From JADGQN01 sp035315185 (GTDB lineage: Bacteria > Desulfobacterota > Syntrophorhabdia > Syntrophorhabdales > WCHB1-27), in contig DATFYE010000028.1 of NCBI GenBank assembly GCA_035315185.1, forward strand, positions 1 to 64,000: a stretch of DNA of 64,000 nt, given 5' to 3'. Shown one piece after another: positions 39,613-48,293 of this stretch (position 1 is the stretch's first letter; each line of letters starts with the position of its first letter). The position numbers were made by a program, and so were the translations under genes. The notes below the pieces were generated by a model that did not search any database, was not told the origin of the DNA, and saw only the letters and a list, made by a program, of their open reading frames with translations.

Positions 39613-41973
39613 ATGCAGCAGGAACTGAAAGAAAAGGACCCTGAGATTCCGGGGGAACTCCCCATCCTGACGACAACGGAGACAATCGTATATCCTTACA
39701 CGGTCGTCCCGCTGGCAGTTTCTGAGAAGGCCTTTTCGCTCGCAGTCGACGAAGCCATGTCAAAAGACCGTATGATCGGCATATTCGGCGCTGCCCTCAA
39801 AGAAGAGGCGTCGTCCGAACAAACGATCTTCCCCGTAGGAACGGCAGCTGCAATTCACAAACTCCTCAAACTCCCCGACGGCAGCATCCGCATCATTGTG
39901 CAGGGGCTGGCAAAGATCAGGCAGGTAACGCTCACCCAGAAGGAACCTTTCCCCAGGGCCAGCGTAGAGGTGCTTCACGAGAATGAAGACGTCACCAAGA
40001 ACGTAGAAGCGCTCATGCGCACAGTTAGTAATCAGTACCAGAAGATTCTTAACCTCACACCTCAGGCTCCGGACGAATTGAAAATAGCGGCCTCCAGCAT
40101 CGACGAGCCGATCAAGCTCGCCTATTTTGTCGGTACTATGCTGAAGCTGAATCTGGAAGAGAAACAGGAATTGCTGGAGCTTGACACCGTTGAAGACAAG
40201 CTGCGGAGGCTCTCGTTTTTCCAGGGCAGGGAACTGGAGCTTCTCGAGCTCTCCGGCAAGATCCATCTGGAAGTCCAGAAAGAGATCGGAAAGCTACAAA
40301 AGGAGCACTACCTGAGGGAACAGCTCAACGCCATCAGGAGGGAGTTGGGTGAGGATAGCGAAGTGGTCGTGGAGGTGGGAAAGCTTCGCGCGAAAATGGA
40401 GGGAAGGAATTACCCAGCTTATGTTGCAGAAGAGATTGAGAAGGAGATTTCCCGCTTCAGCATGCTTAATCCGTCTTCAGCAGAATATAGCGTCATAAGA
40501 ACATACCTCGACTGGCTGATAGATCTCCCCTGGGAGATACACCATGAATCAGAACTCGACATCAAGAAAGCCCGCCGGATATTGGATGAGGACCACTACG
40601 ATCTCAAGGATGTAAAAGAGCGCATCACTGAATACCTGGCGGTGCTCAGAATAAAGCCTGACATAAAGGCCCCCCTGCTCTGTTTTGCGGGGCCACCAGG
40701 GGTTGGAAAGACGTCGCTGGGAAAATCGATAGCGCGGGCCATGGGAAAAAAATTCATCCGTATATCTCTCGGCGGTATCAGAGATGAGGCAGAGATCCGG
40801 GGCCACAGAAGGACCTACGTCGGGGCAATGCCCGGCAGGATCATCCAGGGTATACGGAGGGCTGGCAGTAATAATCCGGTATTCATGCTGGACGAGATTG
40901 ATAAGGTGGGCACTGATTTCAGGGGTGATCCGTCAAGCGCCCTTCTCGAGGTGCTCGACCCGGAACAGAACTCCACGTTTAGCGATCATTACCTGGAACT
41001 GCCTTTTGACCTTTCAAAGGTGACTTTTATCACTACAGCAAATATCATTGACACTGTACAGCCTGCTCTGCGGGATAGGATGGAGGTTATCAGGTTATCG
41101 GGTTACACGAGCGAGGAAAAGCTGCGCATAGCAAAGGAATACCTGATTCCCAGGCAGTTGAAGGAACACGGTGTAGATGCAAGCACACTCGAATTCGAGG
41201 AGAGTGCCTTGCTCTACCTCGTAGACCATTACACGCGGGAAGCCGGTGTTCGTGCGCTGGAAAGGCAGATCGCCAAGATCATCCGTAAGGTGGCTGTTGA
41301 GCGACTCCAGACAAAGAAGGCGAGAAACAGAATCACTGTCGCAAACATTCGCGACTACCTCGGGCCCGAGGCCCTCTTCCCTGAAGCTGCGCTCCGCGCA
41401 TCGCGTCCCGGTGTTGCAACAGGGCTGGCATGGACCGAGGCGGGAGGAGATATTCTCTTCATCGAGGCTGCGGTGATGCCCGGCAAGAAAGGGCTCACGC
41501 TCACCGGTAACCTGGGTGAGGTGATGCAGGAATCCGCACGGGCAGCCCTCAGTTTCATCAGAAGCAATGCAAAAAAGCTCGGTATCAATGATGAATTTTT
41601 CGAGCAGCACGATTTCCACTTACACGTGCCCCAGGGGGCAATCCCCAAGGACGGGCCATCGGCAGGTGTCACCATGGCAACCGCGCTTGCTTCTATCATC
41701 AAAAACAAGCGGATAAGGAACGACGTGGCAATGACCGGAGAGATCACGCTCACCGGTGTCGTGCTTCCCGTAGGCGGAATAAAAGAGAAAACGCTGGCGG
41801 CGAAACGGGCGGGTATTACCACGCTGATCGTCCCTGATAAGAACAGAAACGACGTGTCTCAGATAGACAAGAGGCTCAGAGCCGGTTTAAAATTCATTTA
41901 CGCCCGGGATATATCCCAGGTTTTTGACCACGCCTTCGCACATGGAACTACTCCAAAACATCGCAAGAAATAG
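39613..41973 (+). CDS. lon: Lon ATP-dependent protease
   Basis: A 786-residue Lon of LonA type. The N-terminal LON domain (PILTTTETIVYPYTVVPL, about 17-34), the AAA+ module with Walker A GPPGVGKTS (about 356-364) and Walker B PVFMLDEIDKVG, and the C-terminal Ser-Lys protease with PKDGPSAGVTMATAL (about 678-692, nucleophile Ser) and PVGGIKEKTLAAKRAG (catalytic Lys). It degrades damaged and regulatory proteins in the cytosol. It follows hsp20, and its end overlaps the ABC permease by 32 bases. Confidence 0.95.
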   Translation: MQQELKEKDPEIPGELPILTTTETIVYPYTVVPLAVSEKAFSLAVDEAMSKDRMIGIFGAALKEEASSEQTIFPVGTAAAIHKLLKLPDGSIRIIVQGLAKIRQVTLTQKEPFPRASVEVLHENEDVTKNVEALMRTVSNQYQKILNLTPQAPDELKIAASSIDEPIKLAYFVGTMLKLNLEEKQELLELDTVEDKLRRLSFFQGRELELLELSGKIHLEVQKEIGKLQKEHYLREQLNAIRRELGEDSEVVVEVGKLRAKMEGRNYPAYVAEEIEKEISRFSMLNPSSAEYSVIRTYLDWLIDLPWEIHHESELDIKKARRILDEDHYDLKDVKERITEYLAVLRIKPDIKAPLLCFAGPPGVGKTSLGKSIARAMGKKFIRISLGGIRDEAEIRGHRRTYVGAMPGRIIQGIRRAGSNNPVFMLDEIDKVGTDFRGDPSSALLEVLDPEQNSTFSDHYLELPFDLSKVTFITTANIIDTVQPALRDRMEVIRLSGYTSEEKLRIAKEYLIPRQLKEHGVDASTLEFEESALLYLVDHYTREAGVRALERQIAKIIRKVAVERLQTKKARNRITVANIRDYLGPEALFPEAALRASRPGVATGLAWTEAGGDILFIEAAVMPGKKGLTLTGNLGEVMQESARAALSFIRSNAKKLGINDEFFEQHDFHLHVPQGAIPKDGPSAGVTMATALASIIKNKRIRNDVAMTGEITLTGVVLPVGGIKEKTLAAKRAGITTLIVPDKNRNDVSQIDKRLRAGLKFIYARDISQVFDHAFAHGTTPKHRKK

Positions 41974-42778
41974 GCTTGCTCTTACCGGCCTTATCATCCT
42001 CATCCCCATGTTTTTGTGCGCGGTGCTGGCTCCCGTACTCGCGCCCCACAACCCCATCGAGCCTGACCTCAAGAACGTGCTTGCCGGGCCGTCTTTCTCG
42101 CACCCCTTCGGGACTGACATGCTGGGAAGGGATGTATTGGCAAGGGTGATTTACGGAAGTCGTATCTCTCTTCTCGTCGGGTTTGTCTCAGTAGGCATAG
42201 CTACTCTGATTGGTCTGATTCTCGGCGCCGTTTCCGGTTACTACGGCGGAGCGGTAGATGAGGTCATCATGAGGTTTGTCGATCTCATGATGTGCTTTCC
42301 CACTTTTTTTCTGATACTCGCGGTGATTGCCTTCCTGGAGCCGAGCATCTGGAACATTATGGTGGTGATCGGCCTTACCAGCTGGATGGGCATTTCGCGC
42401 CTGGTCAGGGCTGAATTCCTTAGTATCAAGAGTAAGGAGTTCGTGATGGCAGCCAAGGCCCAGGGACTCTCCAACCGAAGGATCATTTTTGGCCATATCC
42501 TGCCAAATGCGCTCGCCCCTGTGTATGTGGTGGCTACCTTGGGAGTTGGCGGTGCGATATTGACCGAATCAGCGCTCAGCTTTCTCGGAATCGGCGTGCA
42601 GCCGCCTACGGCCAGCTGGGGAAATATCCTGGCTCAAGCAAAGGACAATATTGAGATCGCGTGGTGGCTCAGCCTCTATCCGGGCATAGCCATTTTTCTC
42701 ACGGTGATGGGTTACAACCTGCTCGGAGAGGGGTTGAGCGATTTACTCGATCCCCGAAGGCGCTACGCAAACAAATAG
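41942..42778 (+). CDS. OppC/DppC-family peptide ABC transporter permease, orphan
   Basis: A 278-residue inner-membrane permease with the family stretches HPFGTDMLGRDVLARVIYG (about 55-73), the EAA loop in FVMAAKAQGLSNRRIIFGHI (about 168-187), and the C-terminal SFLGIGVQPPTASWGNIL. Such subunits pair with a second permease, binding protein and ATPases. None of these is in the window. ATG 41942 lies inside lon (32-base overlap); a start further upstream has no support. It ends flush against a family-A element. Confidence 0.83.
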   Translation: MELLQNIARNRLALTGLIILIPMFLCAVLAPVLAPHNPIEPDLKNVLAGPSFSHPFGTDMLGRDVLARVIYGSRISLLVGFVSVGIATLIGLILGAVSGYYGGAVDEVIMRFVDLMMCFPTFFLILAVIAFLEPSIWNIMVVIGLTSWMGISRLVRAEFLSIKSKEFVMAAKAQGLSNRRIIFGHILPNALAPVYVVATLGVGGAILTESALSFLGIGVQPPTASWGNILAQAKDNIEIAWWLSLYPGIAIFLTVMGYNLLGEGLSDLLDPRRRYANK

Positions 42779-42907
42779 TACCAATTCGCCTTCAAGCGTA
42801 TACCTTCGTTGCCCATCGGCCTGTTCTTACTCGACGTACCGCCAGGTACGTCTGCGTAGCCCAGGCCTCGGCGCGCCTCGGTCTCCATCTTGAATACGAA
42901 TTGGTAT
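42779..42907. repeat. Family-A palindromic element, copy A6, flush with the permease stop
   Basis: It begins with TACCAATTCGCCTTCAAG on the base after the TAG stop and ends with TTGAATACGAATTGGTA. The core is GACGTACCGCCAGGTACGTC. Oriented as A5. It lies between converging genes. Confidence 0.85.
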
Positions 42908-42995
42908 AATCAGTTTCCATACGGTGATTCCGGCGGAAGCCGCAATCCAGTTTCTAAGGTATCTCCGGGCCCAATGACCCTACCTTTTGACGAGG

Positions 42996-43583
42996 TTAAT
43001 CGACGGTGTAGGACTTGACGTCTCGCTGCCCAGGCGTGTCAGGCTTCTGGGCGCTGTCCTTTTCGCGTGGCGCCGATAAAGCCGGTTCCTGAGCGGTTTT
43101 TGGTGCACTGGCAGCCTTCACGGGCTGGGTTTCGGCTCTTGCGACGGGCTGCTTCGGTTCTGATTTGGGCCTTGCCTTCTGCGCTTTCAGTGATTGAAGC
43201 TCCTCCTCCAGCTGGGCAAGTTCCGATGCTCTCTCCTCGTACTGCACAGAGAGCCTGCTGTTTTCATCTTCGAGTCTCTGCCTTTCGTCCTCTACTTTTT
43301 TCATATTTTCCTGAACAAGTTCGAGGCGAGTCTTGAAATCTGTAACATTACGGGCAGCCGTCATCAATTTTGCCTGTGAATCGATCCAGAAAGCTGCCGT
43401 TAATGTCGACAGGACCGCGAGTACGGCTGTGGCTATGAAGAACGGTCTGGGGGCTCTCAGCCGTTTAGGTTTCTCGGGAGAATCAGTAATGTGCTTGGGT
43501 TCTTCCGGCTCTCTGCACTCAGTCTCTTTGGCAGCGATCTTGAGTCGCTGCCATGCTTCTGTATAGATCCTGGGTCCGGACAT
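42996..43583 (-). CDS. Single-pass membrane coiled-coil protein
   Basis: From ATG 43583 (AGGAGGG site five bases upstream) it has 195 residues: a cytosolic start (about 1-45), one membrane helix near FFIATAVLAVLSTLTAAF, a long coiled coil (ELVQENMKKVEDERQRLEDE and onward), and an Ala/Pro/Lys-rich tail (QPVARAETQPVKAASAP). Not assigned to a family. The longer upstream frame has no SD and runs through AAATTCC repeat DNA. It is the last gene of the minus-strand ECF cluster, possibly unrelated to it. Confidence 0.7.
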   Translation of the reverse strand: MSGPRIYTEAWQRLKIAAKETECREPEEPKHITDSPEKPKRLRAPRPFFIATAVLAVLSTLTAAFWIDSQAKLMTAARNVTDFKTRLELVQENMKKVEDERQRLEDENSRLSVQYEERASELAQLEEELQSLKAQKARPKSEPKQPVARAETQPVKAASAPKTAQEPALSAPREKDSAQKPDTPGQRDVKSYTVD

Positions 43584-43644
43584 ACAGCCCTCCTGCCTGC
43601 CAAGGGTGCATGCAATTTCTGTTCCTTTCTTATGTTCTCTACCC

Positions 43645-43715
43645 GCAGTGAACGAAATCCAAAATTCCAAGCACCAAATTCCAAACAACTCCAGATATCG
43701 GAAGCCCGAGAGGCA
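43645..43715. repeat. AAATTCC-word repeat (I)
   Basis: Degenerate tandem AAATCCAAAATTCCAAG, CACCAAATTCCAAAC, then AGATATCGGAAGCCCGAG and GGGAGCCTCACCCGGCG, which also occurs in family K. It lies between the ECF S gene and the coiled-coil gene; only one orientation of the word is clear. Confidence 0.5.
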
Positions 43716-43820
43716 TTGCGCGGGAGCCTCACCCGGCGCCAACATCGGCCAGGTAGGGTTGAAAATGGCATACTCAGCAGAACGCACGTAGCGCACGGAA
43801 GAAGTGTTGTGTGTTAAGCG

Positions 43821-44657
43821 TTATGTATTGTCTTCATCGGAAAATTGTTCCCGCCCGGACAGCATCAAGCTCGCAATCACAATAAGACATAAGAAGGGGA
43901 GAACGCCGAGGCAAACACCCACCCTCCCTTTGACCCCGGCTGAAAAGCTGAAGAGATGCTGCCCGTAAAGGTCCGTAGAGATGCCGAGGCCAACTATGAG
44001 ACCACCCAAGGCGCCCACGATCATTAATGCTGCTCCGGCGAACCTCAAAAAGCCGCCGGATACCTCTTCGGGTCTCATGATGTCCGTCCATACGAGGCCC
44101 CATCTCCTGACCCGGGGATAGAGGAGCAGAAGAAGCGGCGGACCGAGCACGAGCTGGGCAAGGAGATTATTCACCGTTATGACGATGGCCAGGAAAGCAA
44201 ACGGGATAAGGCCGACAAAGTCCAGATACCAGGCTATTATCGTTGCACACGCTGACGAAGAAACGATTGCCGCAAGGATATAAGCTGCAAGCTTCCTTCG
44301 GCAATTTACGTTCTGGCTCATATCCCGTGCAGGCACGAGACCGGTTGCGCCCCATAGCTTGTAGGGAATAAAGCCCAGCATGAAGTTGCCAAAAAACCCT
44401 GCTGCGCTCGCCCACGTCAGGGTACCGCCCAACAGGTCAGCCAGACTGTTGCCGATTGCTGCACCCCACGCACCGGCTGGTCCGAACATCAGTCCGAAAA
44501 CCGTGGGGAAAACATTAGCCGGGCGCACTTCGGTGATGCCCGGTATGATAGGGATGCCTCCCTTGAAGGGGATCAGCACGGCAGCGTAAATAGCTGCCGA
44601 TAGGGCCGTCAGGATGACCATTCGCGTATGTCTCCACATGGAGAAGACTTCTTTCAT
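43821..44657 (-). CDS. ECF transporter substrate-binding (S) component
   Basis: A 278-residue, six-helix hydrophobic protein of the ECF S type, with the stretch GGIPIIPGITEVRPANVFPT (about 33-52) and then FGPAGAWGAAIGNSLADLLGG, resembling the QueT-like/vitamin-type S proteins. Substrate unknown; the QueT-like look is only a guess. GGAAGGA lies about six bases before ATG 44657. T and A genes lie directly upstream on the same strand, so S, T and A form one transporter. Confidence 0.8.
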   Translation of the reverse strand: MKEVFSMWRHTRMVILTALSAAIYAAVLIPFKGGIPIIPGITEVRPANVFPTVFGLMFGPAGAWGAAIGNSLADLLGGTLTWASAAGFFGNFMLGFIPYKLWGATGLVPARDMSQNVNCRRKLAAYILAAIVSSSACATIIAWYLDFVGLIPFAFLAIVITVNNLLAQLVLGPPLLLLLYPRVRRWGLVWTDIMRPEEVSGGFLRFAGAALMIVGALGGLIVGLGISTDLYGQHLFSFSAGVKGRVGVCLGVLPFLCLIVIASLMLSGREQFSDEDNT

Positions 44658-44678
44658 AAGTATCCTTCCAGAATCAGT

Positions 44679-45461
44679 TCAAAACCTTTGCAACCCCGCG
44701 ATCATTCCGTGCCCCGTCAACTTGAAATAAGTAGCTGCCGTAAAGAGGACTGCAAGGCACGCGAGGCAAATAAAGTCCTTTATTTTGAATCCAATTTGCA
44801 AATAGAAAGTCCTGTTCTTCCGTGCACCAAAACCTCTCGATTCCAAAGCCATGACAAAAGTATTGGTGCTCCTGATCATGGAGAGAAAGACCGGCACGAG
44901 AAGAGGAAGATATTTCCTCACACGCTGGACTATGTTTCCGGTATCGAGGTCAAGCCCCCTGCTTCGCTGAGCTTGAGCCACGGCGTACGTACTTGCCACA
45001 ATCATGGGTATCATACGAAAGGCCGTTGAGACGGCAAAACCGACTCTATACGGAAGACCGAGCCTGATCAAACCGAGCGTCAACTCCTCATACCTGGTGG
45101 TGCTTAGAAAAACTATGCCTTCCACCACGAGTGACAGGAGGATAAGCGTTCTCCCGACACTGTAAGAAAGAGACTCGCGTTCGATGATCCAGAACAGCGG
45201 CGTTTTTCCGTTGGCAAAGAGATTCCAGAGAATGATGCTGGAGACGGCCAGCACCAAAAGTACATAGCGGACCGGTCTCAGGTTCGCCAATGATCTGGAC
45301 GCAATACCATGGGCCAGGACAAGGAAGCTCATGGGCGCAACCCAAAAAGGGTTTTCAAAGTAAAGGATAATTACAAAGAAGATGACGAGCGCAAACATCT
45401 TGGTGCGAGGGTCAAGTCCGTGAAAGAACGTCTCTCTTTCGAGGTAGATCTCCTGGCCCAT
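44679..45461 (-). CDS. ecfT: ECF transporter T component
   Basis: A 260-residue membrane protein with five to six helices and the two coupling helices' Ala-Arg-Gly motifs, AQRSRGLDL (about 165) and ALESRGFGA (about 206), which dock the ATPase pair. The start is ATG 45461, overlapping the ATPase stop by one base; GTG 45464 is an alternative. It follows the fused ATPase and precedes the S gene. Confidence 0.85.
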   Translation of the reverse strand: MGQEIYLERETFFHGLDPRTKMFALVIFFVIILYFENPFWVAPMSFLVLAHGIASRSLANLRPVRYVLLVLAVSSIILWNLFANGKTPLFWIIERESLSYSVGRTLILLSLVVEGIVFLSTTRYEELTLGLIRLGLPYRVGFAVSTAFRMIPMIVASTYAVAQAQRSRGLDLDTGNIVQRVRKYLPLLVPVFLSMIRSTNTFVMALESRGFGARKNRTFYLQIGFKIKDFICLACLAVLFTAATYFKLTGHGMIAGLQRF

Positions 45462-47161
45462 CACGGCGATGTTCCTCCCGTCAGAGTGCAGAGCGCCAGC
45501 TCTTCGATGCTGAGCATGGTCTTGCCCAGAGCCCGAGAGAATGTGGTCACCCGGGGCGGGCTCAACGCGGCTTCGGCGAGTTCCTGTCTGGCGAAAATTT
45601 CACGGGGAGTGCCTTCCATCAAGACTTGTCCCTCCTTGAGAACAAGCACGCGATGGGCATACTCGGCCACGATCCACATGTGGTGTGTGATGAAAATAAT
45701 GGTGCACCCCTGCTCATTAAGATTCCTTATCATCTCCATCATGCTTCTCTGCTCCGTGTAGTCGAGCCCGGTCGTGGGTTCGTCAAGGATGAGGACGTCC
45801 GGTCTCAGAGCCAGCACTGAAGCGACAGCGACACGTTTCCGTCCGCTTTTTGTCAGACTGAAAGGATCTTCATGCTCAAAGCCGGTCAAGCCAACGGCCG
45901 CCAGCGCCTGCTCAACATGCGCTTTGATCTCTTGATCGTTCATATTGCGCAGTTTGAGACCGAAAGCCACTTCATCGAATACTGTCTCAGAAAAGATCTG
46001 ATGGTCCGGGTTTTGAAATACGTACCCCACGGTCCGCCCCAGCTCGAACAGGGTCTGCTCCGTTGTAGGCACACCTCTCACAAAGACGCGCCCCTTGCTG
46101 GGAAGCAGCAGGCCGTTGAGATGCTTGGCAAGCGTTGTCTTTCCGCCCCCGTTTTGCCCGATGATCGCAACTATCTCCTTGCGCCGTACTGCAACATTGA
46201 TCCCGCTCAGTGCCTTTACGCCTCCTGGGTAAGTGTATTCCAGGTTTTCGCACGCGACAATCGTCTCACCGTATTTCGAAACGCGGCGCTCGTCCTTCTC
46301 TGCAGCGCGTCTATAGGCTTCTTCTGAAATGAGCCATCTACGGGCAGCAAACTCCTTGAGGCCTTCCTCGATCGTCAGAGGCAAGCTTTCACATCCCATG
46401 CGATGAAAGTAAGCCGGGACAGCCGGCGGCATCACACCTACGGCTTTGAGCAGATCAATCCGCCGCAGTATTTCTGAGGCGGAACCATAGCCCGCGACCC
46501 GGCCGTCCTTAAGCAAGAGAACGTTCTTGGCGCTGAGGACTTCTTCAGTCTCCTGTTCGACGGTAATCAGAGTCATTTCCTCTCGCAGGCACAACCCATT
46601 GGTAATGCGAAAGATTTCTTTTTTACTTTCCGGATCAAGGTCGGTTGTCGGTTCGTCCATCACGAGTAGCTCTGGCGTCAGCGCCAGGATTGAAGCTATG
46701 GCCAACTTCTGCTTTTGGCCGCCGGAGAGTGATGCCGGAGAACGGCGCTTAAACCCGGCCAGTCCCACCAGCCGCAGATTCTCGTCCACCCGGCGTACGA
46801 TCTCTTCGCGTGGCAGGCCAAGATTCTCAGGCCCGAAGGCCACCTCGAGCTCCAGATTGGTCGAAAAAAGCTGGGCCTCAAAATCCTGAAAAACCATGCC
46901 CACACGCTCGGACAGCTCCGCGACCGTCGACTCTCTTGTATTTCTGCCCAGTACGTTCACTGCACCGTCAATGCGGCCCTTAAAGAAATGGGGAACAAGA
47001 CCGTTCATAGTGGCTGCCAGGGTGCTCTTCCCGGCCTCTGTGGGCCCCATGATGACGAGAGAGTCCCCGCGCGCAACATCAAGGGAGACACGATCCAGCG
47101 CAGGCTTTTTCTGCCCTCTGTATTGATAGGTGAGGTTACGGATGCTCAGAGCAAGTGTCAT
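45461..47161 (-). CDS. Fused two-domain ECF ATPase (A1-A2)
   Basis: 566 residues with two ABC ATPase domains. Domain 1: Walker A GPTEAGKST (about 38), signature SLSGGQKQKLAIA, Walker B LLVMDEPTTDLD, then ETEEV in place of the H-loop His. Domain 2: Walker A GQNGGGKTT (about 338), signature region FSLTKSGRKRVAVA (no LSGGQ), Walker B VLILDEPTTGLD and H-loop THHMW. So the two sites differ: domain 1 has the good signature but no H-loop His, domain 2 the reverse, which would make one composite site strong and the other weak. ATG 47161 stands right next to a family-A element. Confidence 0.85.
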   Translation of the reverse strand: MTLALSIRNLTYQYRGQKKPALDRVSLDVARGDSLVIMGPTEAGKSTLAATMNGLVPHFFKGRIDGAVNVLGRNTRESTVAELSERVGMVFQDFEAQLFSTNLELEVAFGPENLGLPREEIVRRVDENLRLVGLAGFKRRSPASLSGGQKQKLAIASILALTPELLVMDEPTTDLDPESKKEIFRITNGLCLREEMTLITVEQETEEVLSAKNVLLLKDGRVAGYGSASEILRRIDLLKAVGVMPPAVPAYFHRMGCESLPLTIEEGLKEFAARRWLISEEAYRRAAEKDERRVSKYGETIVACENLEYTYPGGVKALSGINVAVRRKEIVAIIGQNGGGKTTLAKHLNGLLLPSKGRVFVRGVPTTEQTLFELGRTVGYVFQNPDHQIFSETVFDEVAFGLKLRNMNDQEIKAHVEQALAAVGLTGFEHEDPFSLTKSGRKRVAVASVLALRPDVLILDEPTTGLDYTEQRSMMEMIRNLNEQGCTIIFITHHMWIVAEYAHRVLVLKEGQVLMEGTPREIFARQELAEAALSPPRVTTFSRALGKTMLSIEELALCTLTGGTSP

Positions 47162-47165
47162 CAAT

Positions 47166-47290
47166 CACCGATTCGCCTTCAAGTGCATACCTTCGTTGTC
47201 GCTGCGTCGCTCTCCTCGACGTACTTCTAGTACGCCTGCGTCGGCTTGCTCGCTGCCGCCTCGGTCTCCAACTTGAATGCAAATCGGTGT
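47166..47290. repeat. Family-A palindromic element, copy A7, upstream of the ECF ATPase start
   Basis: The left terminus CACCGATTCGCCTTCAAG pairs with TTGAATGCAAATCGGTG. The core is GACGTACTTCTAGTACGCC. It ends within five bases of the ATPase ATG (47161), so the promoter or ribosome site may lie in its right arm. Confidence 0.8.
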
Positions 47291-47379
47291 AAGTGGACGG
47301 CTCTTATGTTTATTACGATAACTCCGCCGTGTCAATAGAGACACAGGAAAGAACAAGAACAAAGGTTGAGGAAAAAGCA

Positions 47380-47426
47380 AAAACGAAGGTTGAGAGAAGC
47401 GTCCGCCTCTACTCAACCTTCGTTTT
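47380..47426 (-). terminator. Hairpin after the PP2C gene (repeat H2)
   Basis: A perfect 15-bp stem AAAACGAAGGTTGAG / CTCAACCTTCGTTTT with a 17-base loop. On the minus strand it follows the phosphatase stop (47463) and ends in TTTTT, so it can act as a terminator. The same AAGGTTGAG words flank it (47351-47460) and recur at 37230-37320. Confidence 0.55.
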
Positions 47427-47462
47427 AGTCCTTACCTTAACCTGCTTTTTCTTTTTCCTGCT

Positions 47463-48194
47463 CTATTTTTTTGCTTCGCAGAGAGCTACCGTAATATTGT
47501 CGTAACCTCCCGCTGACTTTGCGGCATCAATAAGCTTTTCGACCTTTTCGTTAGGACTTAAGGGAAGAGATAGTAGTTCTTGAATCTGATCGTCCTCCAG
47601 CATGTCAGTCAGCCCATCGGAACAAAGAAGAAATATGTCGCCCGGCTGGGTTGTCCCCTTGACCAAGTCTACGGGCAACGCCTCTCTTACGCCGACTGCC
47701 CTGACAATGATGTTCCGTAGGGCGTGGGTCCTGGCTTCAGCCGACGAGATAAGTCCCTCGTCTATCTGTTCCTGGATGAGTGAATGATCCTTGGTTATCT
47801 GCCTAAGCTTGCCTTGTCTCAACAGATAGGTGCGGCTATCTCCCACATGGCCGAGGGTATACTTCTCGTCGTAAAGAGCCAGCAGTTCTGCGGTGCATCC
47901 CATCCCTCGGCGCTGCCGATTCTCTATTGCCATAGTAAATATCCTGTCGTTTGCCAGCAGGAAGGCCTTTTGAACCAATGAAGAGACGATCGCATCCGAT
48001 TTCGGCTCGGAGGCCAAAAAAACTTCGCGGGCGGTGTCTGCAAATATCTGGCTGGCAACCTCACCAGAGGCCGCTCCACCCATTCCGTCGGCCACCACCA
48101 GAAGCCCCAGAGTGGGCTCGACAACAAGAGAATCCTCGTTATTCGAACGTTTGAGCCCTACGTCTGACTTACCAGCGCAGTTCATCCGGAACAT
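47463..48194 (-). CDS. PP2C-type Ser/Thr phosphatase (PppA-like)
   Basis: A 243-residue soluble PP2C phosphatase. Metal-ligand motifs in order: DVGLKRSNNEDS (about 11-22), VVADGMGG (about 32-39), HVGDSRTYLL (about 119-128), CSDGLTDML (about 195-203) and GGYDNITV near the end (Asp ligand). In T6SS clusters PppA removes the phosphate that PpkA adds to the FHA protein; an FHA gene lies divergent here and a PpkA-like kinase downstream. It could also regulate unrelated proteins. ATG 48194 or, three codons in, another ATG. Confidence 0.9.
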   Translation of the reverse strand: MFRMNCAGKSDVGLKRSNNEDSLVVEPTLGLLVVADGMGGAASGEVASQIFADTAREVFLASEPKSDAIVSSLVQKAFLLANDRIFTMAIENRQRRGMGCTAELLALYDEKYTLGHVGDSRTYLLRQGKLRQITKDHSLIQEQIDEGLISSAEARTHALRNIIVRAVGVREALPVDLVKGTTQPGDIFLLCSDGLTDMLEDDQIQELLSLPLSPNEKVEKLIDAAKSAGGYDNITVALCEAKK

Positions 48195-48248
48195 AGCCTC
48201 ATTTTACCGAATTGACGCTGAATTGAAAACAATTCTTTAGTTGTGAGC

Positions 48249-48278
48249 TTGACTAGGCAAAAACGCATAAGGCATAAT
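48249..48278 (+). promoter_or_regulatory. Promoter for the FHA gene, deciding its start
   Basis: TTGACT (48249-48254), 18 bases, CATAAT (48273-48278). A transcript starting just after it could not use GTG 48243 but would use ATG 48294. Confidence 0.5.
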
Positions 48279-48293
48279 GTACTAGCGCATAGC

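Noticed and set aside
43584..43796. Longer N-terminus for the coiled-coil protein
   Set aside because: Runs through AAATTCC repeat DNA; the AGGAGGG site supports ATG 43583.
4965..47462. CRISPR array in the repeat-rich spacers
   Set aside because: Words are short, degenerate and mirrored, with no constant repeat plus unique spacer alternation and no cas genes.
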